NCBI GenBank assembly: GCA_003491845.1
Contig: DNBN01000187.1
Span: forward strand, 1 to 9,765
DNA: 9,765 nt
From: Porticoccaceae bacterium
GTDB taxonomy: Bacteria; Pseudomonadota; Gammaproteobacteria; Pseudomonadales; Porticoccaceae
Direction of reading: 5' to 3'
In this document: positions 6,473 to 9,765 of the stretch, one piece after another
Layout of the letters: the number at the start of each line of letters is the position of its first letter
Position numbering within the stretch: position 1 is the first letter of the stretch
Program-made: the position numbers and the translations under genes
The notes under the pieces: generated by a model
What the model saw: only the letters and a program-made list of their open reading frames with translations
Database searches by the model: none
What the model was told of the DNA's origin: nothing

Positions 6473-7317
6473 CTACAGCAGCGAAACAGCATCGTTTCCT
6501 GAAAATTTAGGTAAGTGATCATGCCACTTCGTGGCAATGCGCAACTGAATAAGTTCCGGATGATATGTAACAGCTTTGGCTTAACGGCCTATAGCGTCTG
6601 TTCGCGCATCAGACTCTACCTTTATTTAATAGGCCTTGCCATATGCTGCTAATGTTTTCTCTGCCGCTGGAGCCTCTGCCTAAGTAACACGCCGAAGTTT
6701 CTCATTTTTGGCGTTCAAGGCTTTTTGCTCTACTCGGCCTTTTTCTCAATAGCTCGGTTGAATTAGGCATAAAAATCAAAATCTGTTATGGCACTATTGA
6801 CAATATTTGAAATACCTACTAGCTCTTTTTCAATCAGTGTTTGCTTAACAAAACTATTAATTTTCCTCTAAATTTTATTTTTTTACTCTCTCACGTTGAG
6901 TGATGAGCTGTTACGCCGTAAAAAGTGCAGTAATGGCGTTTTCAGATTGCACAATAGCCGGAGCAATTAGTGTGCTGTTAACCACCGTGCGATTATCTAT
7001 GTGCTTAAGCATCACGGGCATGAGGGCTGCTTCCACCGACTACTAAACGGCTATTTTAGTAGAAATGACCTGGAAGTCGGGTGATGATTCTCCCACTTCA
7101 CTTTCAACATTAGCCAAGCCAACATCAAACTCTTAAACAGTTTCTAAAAACGGCATTTTGAAATGGAATACCTCAGAAAGAAATTTTGGCTGGATCGCAC
7201 CAAGACGTTTAACTGCGGCAACATACTCCGCATTTACGATAACAAAAATAGAAAAAATTAAGGCTTAAACAAGGAGTGAAAAGAGGTACTAAAAGCTTTT
7301 TTACGCGCCGATTCCAT
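6473..7317 (-). pseudogene. Decayed SPFH/prohibitin-family protein gene
   Basis: Piecing minus-strand frames together recovers most of a prohibitin-type SPFH membrane-scaffold protein of about 280 codons, a normal family length. In order: MESARKKAF start (7317); a hydrophobic FSIFVIV segment; VKRLGAIQPKFLSEVFHFKM and PFLETV (the N-terminal SPFH block, as in LGK..PGF..GLHFK.PF); FQVISTKIAV; LMPVMLKHIDNRTVV; NSTLIAPAIVQSENAITALF; QLITQRERVKK; ITDFDFYA then FNRAIEKKAE; EQKALNAKNEKL; and a C-terminal YHPELIQLRIATKWHDHLPK block ending at the TAG at 6473-6475. At least nine in-frame stops and several frameshifts interrupt it. Many stops fall where homologues carry Glu, Gln or Trp (for example FTA-stop-QLIT for FTAEQLIT, and GV-stop-like changes of TGG to TAG after KIAV). 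Nothing functional remains. Loss by gradual mutation, not by one deletion, is clear because the spacing of the motifs is kept. Confidence 0.85.
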
Positions 7318-8020
7318 GACGACTCTCTTTATTTAGCCATATTTTAGTTTCTGATACTAAATAATTGATCTGACAGTGTTTACGAGTAGCAAGACGCTAT
7401 ACTTACTAGGTAGGTTTTTAAAAACGATATAACAGGGGAGTTGACGTGTAAGAAGTGTGGCCTAAAAAATACGGCTTAAATTTTAATTAGATTTAAAAAA
7501 AGGCTACCAATTAGGCAGCCTTCAATTATATTTGCGAAAGAATTGTTAATTTCTTACAAATGCTGCCCAGACTGTAAGAAAAAAATTTATGTTTGGAGTC
7601 CATTACTTAAATTTCTTACCAAACAACTTTTCGTTTTGCTTACTGTCCAAATCGTTACAGCGAATTTAAAATAACAAATAATAATAATATATATAACTGT
7701 CTTAGAGGACAGCTATGCAAATAAATAATCAACGGCTTTTTAGCTAATAGAAATTAATAATAAACAATTCTTAATCTAAATTTTAGACCGATCTCATTAA
7801 AAGTTACGGCGGACCGAAGGGTACTTATAGTCAAGACCCTACCATAGAGTTAACTCAATAACTGATAAGCTGATTTCGTTTATTTCTTAACATAACCATT
7901 TAGTTTGAAGTGTACTTTAGATATTACAAAGTTCGTCGGAAAATTTTTTCAGTACCAATAGTGGGTACGTCTGTCGTGTATACTACGGGCAGAAATTCAA
8001 CTGCGATTAAGGCAAATATT
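7318..8020. other. AT-rich gene-less region between pseudogene and SDR gene
   Basis: About 700 nt without a supported gene, densely stopped in all frames. It holds the former promoter side of the SPFH pseudogene, where TTTAGT (7343-7348) and ACTAAA (7356-7361) form a small inverted repeat; a minus-strand terminator at 7495-7522; a palindromic CTGT-N8-ACAG at 7697-7712; and a perfect 10-bp palindrome GAGTTAACTC at 7847-7856. A minus-strand reading ending at the TAA near 7603-7605 gives NEKLFGKKFK, which could be the tail of a lost gene. The leader of the SDR gene must lie in the right end, but I see no convincing promoter for it. Confidence 0.5.
7495..7522 (-). terminator. Strong intrinsic terminator with no intact gene in front of it
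   Basis: On the minus strand, AAGGCTGCC (7522-7514), loop TAATT, then GGTAGCCTT and a run of seven T (7501-7495, the first two paired in the stem). The stem is nine base pairs including one G-U. The T run is only on the minus strand, so it terminates transcripts coming from the right. No intact minus-strand gene exists between here and 9455. It is either the remnant of a lost gene or the end of an unannotated small RNA. Confidence 0.75.
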
Positions 8021-8968
8021 ATGTTTAAAACGGTACTTATGATAAGTCTATTACTCACCTTTATCGCCCCAGCAGAGACGCTGGCAGATGCAGATAAAAG
8101 TATAAAGTCGATTTTGATCACTGGAGCATCATCAGGAATTGGTAGAAATTTGGCTGAAACTCTAGCGAATAATGATCATCACGTTTATGCAGGGGCAAAA
8201 ACTGATGAACAAATGGCAGAACTCAATAAGATAAAAAATATTACTGCTGTGCGCTTGGACGTTACAAAACAAGATCAAATTGATGCTGCGGTTAAATTTA
8301 TCAAAGAAAAGGGAACGGGTCTTTATGGATTAGTTAATAATGCCGGTATCGGCGGCGGCGGTCCTGTCCTGACTACAGCAGTAGATGATCAGACGGAGAT
8401 TTATCGTATTAATGTTGAAGGTGTATACCGAATCACTAAAGCCTTCGCACCCATGATTATTGAGTCACAAGGCCGTATAGCCACAACAGGATCAATCGCT
8501 GGCACTATTACTACTAGCGCATACAATGCCTATAGTGGTAGTAAACACTGGATTGAGGCCTTTACAGATGGACTTGCTGACGAACTTGCTTCGAGCAAAG
8601 TGTCTGTTAGTGTTATCGAACCAGGTGCCTATCAGTCATATATTCGTCGCAGCTCAACCCTTAGAGCCTTTGCTAAAATAGAAGCTGCTGGCGGCAAAAT
8701 AACAGATGCGATGAGGCAACAATATCAACAGACCGCCACTTTTGAAGAGTCACTAAAAAAACCTGATGATGTTTCACAGGCCTATTTGCATGCATTGTTT
8801 GATGATCAACCTTTGCGGCGTTATGTAGTTACCCCTGATCAAAAAGCACGCGCATTGACCATTGGTACTAAAGTACGCCAGTTAGTTGAACTAAATAAAT
8901 GGGGACCCCATAGCTATAGTCGCGACCAACTAGTGGAGATGCTTGATAAAGAATTATCTGCAATTTAA
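8021..8968 (+). CDS. Short-chain dehydrogenase/reductase with apparent signal peptide
   Basis: A 315-residue classical SDR from the ATG at 8021. The Rossmann motif TGASSGIG (34-41), LDVT (79-82, adenine-binding Asp), NNAG (106-109) and a full catalytic tetrad Asn131, Ser158, Tyr171 and Lys175 (in YSGSK) are all present, so it should be active as an NAD(P)H-dependent alcohol/ketone oxidoreductase. The substrate is unknown; the layout resembles 17-beta-hydroxysteroid or retinol dehydrogenase-like SDRs. Oddly, the domain is preceded by a Sec-type signal peptide: MFK, a hydrophobic core to about residue 18, and an ADA cleavage motif (22-24). The protein has no cysteine. The frame is open upstream to a GTG at 7910, but those 37 residues look non-coding, and the ATG has an AAGG box about 9 nt upstream. 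The thioesterase follows 57 nt downstream. Confidence 0.88.
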   Translation: MFKTVLMISLLLTFIAPAETLADADKSIKSILITGASSGIGRNLAETLANNDHHVYAGAKTDEQMAELNKIKNITAVRLDVTKQDQIDAAVKFIKEKGTGLYGLVNNAGIGGGGPVLTTAVDDQTEIYRINVEGVYRITKAFAPMIIESQGRIATTGSIAGTITTSAYNAYSGSKHWIEAFTDGLADELASSKVSVSVIEPGAYQSYIRRSSTLRAFAKIEAAGGKITDAMRQQYQQTATFEESLKKPDDVSQAYLHALFDDQPLRRYVVTPDQKARALTIGTKVRQLVELNKWGPHSYSRDQLVEMLDKELSAI

Positions 8969-9025
8969 CTAAAATGCTAACCTAAGTAGTACTATTGGTA
9001 TCCGCGAGTAAATGAGCGACTCAAA

Positions 9026-9466
9026 ATGGCAATAATAAAGAGTAAATTACCTTACTTTGAAATTCTCAAAGTAAGATATAGAGATCTTGATGCACAAGGT
9101 CATCTCTACTTTGCGAATTACCTTGTTTATGGTGATGAGGTGTTAGGCGCATACATGGAAAAATTAGGTTTAAACCTTATGAATCCTGCAACCGCTTATT
9201 GCATGATTTTCACAGTGAATATTCACTGTGACTACATCAATGAAATAGCCGGTGACTCTGATGTATCTGTCTATTCTGGCTATAGCCGTTTGGGAAACTC
9301 AAGTGCTGACGCCGCTTTTGAAATCTACGACCAAAAAACTGGTAATCTGATGGCTAAAGGTGGTCTTACTCAAGTGTTTGTTGATTCTCAAACTCGCAAG
9401 TCTATCCCAATACCTGCATTTTACAGAGAGGCAATCATTCAACAACAGGGTTACCTAGACAGCTAA
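9026..9466 (+). CDS. Hotdog-fold acyl-CoA thioesterase (YbgC/FadM-like, 4HBT)
   Basis: A 146-residue protein of the 4-hydroxybenzoyl-CoA thioesterase family, which hydrolyses acyl-CoA or acyl-carrier-protein thioesters in the cytoplasm, usually as a tetramer. The active-site block VRYRDLDAQGHLYFANYLVYGDE (residues 16-38) is the family signature; Asp22 in the DLDAQGH motif is the likely catalytic residue. The central hotdog strands follow, with NIHCDYINEI (69-78), and the C-terminal strand reads KGGLTQVFVD. Length is normal. The ATG at 9026 has only a weak GAG box upstream; an ATG at 9012 is in another frame. It lies 57 nt after the SDR on the same strand with no terminator between, so the two are probably one operon. 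The substrate is unknown; pairing with an SDR fits fatty-acyl or aromatic-acid metabolism, but this is inference. Confidence 0.87.
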   Translation: MAIIKSKLPYFEILKVRYRDLDAQGHLYFANYLVYGDEVLGAYMEKLGLNLMNPATAYCMIFTVNIHCDYINEIAGDSDVSVYSGYSRLGNSSADAAFEIYDQKTGNLMAKGGLTQVFVDSQTRKSIPIPAFYREAIIQQQGYLDS

Positions 9467-9682
9467 GTCAATGATTAATTTAGTTAGCTGCATACCCGCT
9501 TGATATCCTGAAACAGCCGCACCGCCGTCATTGATCAATGCACTAGCCTCAAAAATACTATTTATAGTTGTTTCACTTGGCGGTGACATAGCAGTTTTTT
9601 TGTAGCGTTATTAGTGGCACCGCCGCCGCAAGCTACTAAAAACGATCGTTTAAAAATAGTATTGGATTAAGCATTTTGGCAT
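9455..9682 (-). pseudogene. Possible frameshifted lipoprotein gene remnant
   Basis: On the minus strand a lipobox-like LVACGGGATNNATKK is encoded at 9639-9595. One base out of frame, in the stretch after a run of seven A (9601-9595), the sequence continues as an open 44-codon ORF (ATG 9589, stop 9455-9457) beginning MSPPSETTINSIFEASALIN. Adding one A to the run would join the two parts. Upstream, an AAGG box precedes an ATG at 9682 whose frame stops early, so at least a second frameshift is needed to supply a signal peptide. The end overlaps the convergent thioesterase gene by 12 nt. It may be a decayed lipoprotein gene, a sequencing error in a homopolymer, or chance; the lipobox and gene-like composition are the only support. 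Confidence 0.35.
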
Positions 9683-9744
9683 TATATTTGACCTTGAGGG
9701 ATTATTTTCATGTAAGAATAAATATTCACATTTATTTCATAGAC

Positions 9745-9765
9745 CATCAAACATCAAACATCAAA
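9745..9765. repeat. CATCAAA heptamer tandem repeat at the window edge
   Basis: Three perfect head-to-tail copies of CATCAAA end exactly at the right edge, so the true copy number is unknown. It lies outside any gene that I can see. It could be a simple-sequence tract able to vary by slippage. Confidence 0.7.

Noticed and set aside
6522..6536. TGCCAC-TTC-GTGGCA, a perfect small hairpin.
   Set aside because: It lies inside the SPFH pseudogene, encoding part of the ATKWHD segment, and has no T run; probably chance.
6473..7317. Stop-codon readthrough or recoding as an explanation for the many in-frame TAA/TAG codons in the SPFH sequence.
   Set aside because: Frameshifts are also present, and every other gene in the window is free of internal stops and ends normally, so decay is the simpler reading.
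7697..7712. CTGT-N8-ACAG has the core spacing of a LexA/SOS box.
   Set aside because: The central eight bases are not AT-alternating and the flanks do not match; it also forms a simple hairpin, and no gene starts nearby.
9688..9716. TTGACC-17-TGTAAG, a possible plus-strand promoter near the right edge.
   Set aside because: The -10 matches at only four positions and no gene start is visible before the window ends.

Overview
The window looks like chromosomal DNA of a Gram-negative, probably marine, gammaproteobacterium. This rests on the gene set (DUF3422 protein, BaxI_1-type Bax inhibitor protein, YbgC/FadM-type thioesterase, short-chain dehydrogenase), strong AGGAGGTGA-like ribosome binding sites, sigma70-like promoters and a Fur-like operator. 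The taxonomic placement is inference. There is no rRNA, intact insertion sequence, phage gene or CRISPR array, and I found no convincing tRNA.

Left part (1-3179): the 3' portion of a histidine biosynthesis gene of the eukaryotic HisA/HIS6 type runs in from the left edge. It converges on a two-gene minus-strand unit: a saccharopine-dehydrogenase-like / trans-acting enoyl reductase family protein followed by a DUF3422 membrane-anchored protein. The divergent gap at 3180-3403 holds two inverted repeats and separates that unit from a plus-strand lysophospholipid acyltransferase-like gene.

Centre (3404-5860): the acyltransferase converges on, and overlaps by 8 nt, a small two-helix membrane protein. 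The small gene is coupled one base after a seven-helix Bax inhibitor-1 family protein (TAGTG overlap). Upstream of these, also on the minus strand, is a helical, TPR-like protein of unknown function with its own likely terminator.

Centre-right (5861-8020) is a gene-poor, AT-rich stretch of about 2 kb. It is not empty. It contains (i) a near-consensus promoter overlapped by a Fur-box-like site, followed by an excellent ribosome binding site and a 41-codon ORF for a one-helix membrane microprotein; (ii) a heavily decayed minus-strand SPFH/prohibitin-family pseudogene, recognisable almost end to end by piecing frames together; and (iii) a strong minus-strand intrinsic terminator that has no intact gene in front of it. 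I read the stretch as a decaying locus with one surviving small gene.

Right part (8021-9765): a short-chain dehydrogenase with an apparent Sec signal peptide and a hotdog thioesterase lie in tandem and may be one operon. After them are remnants of what may be a minus-strand lipoprotein gene, broken by frameshifts, and a short heptanucleotide tandem repeat at the right edge.

I do not see a clear multi-gene novel system. The best candidates for something undescribed are the Fur-linked microprotein, the eukaryote-type HisA, the exported-looking SDR and the small protein coupled to the Bax inhibitor homologue.
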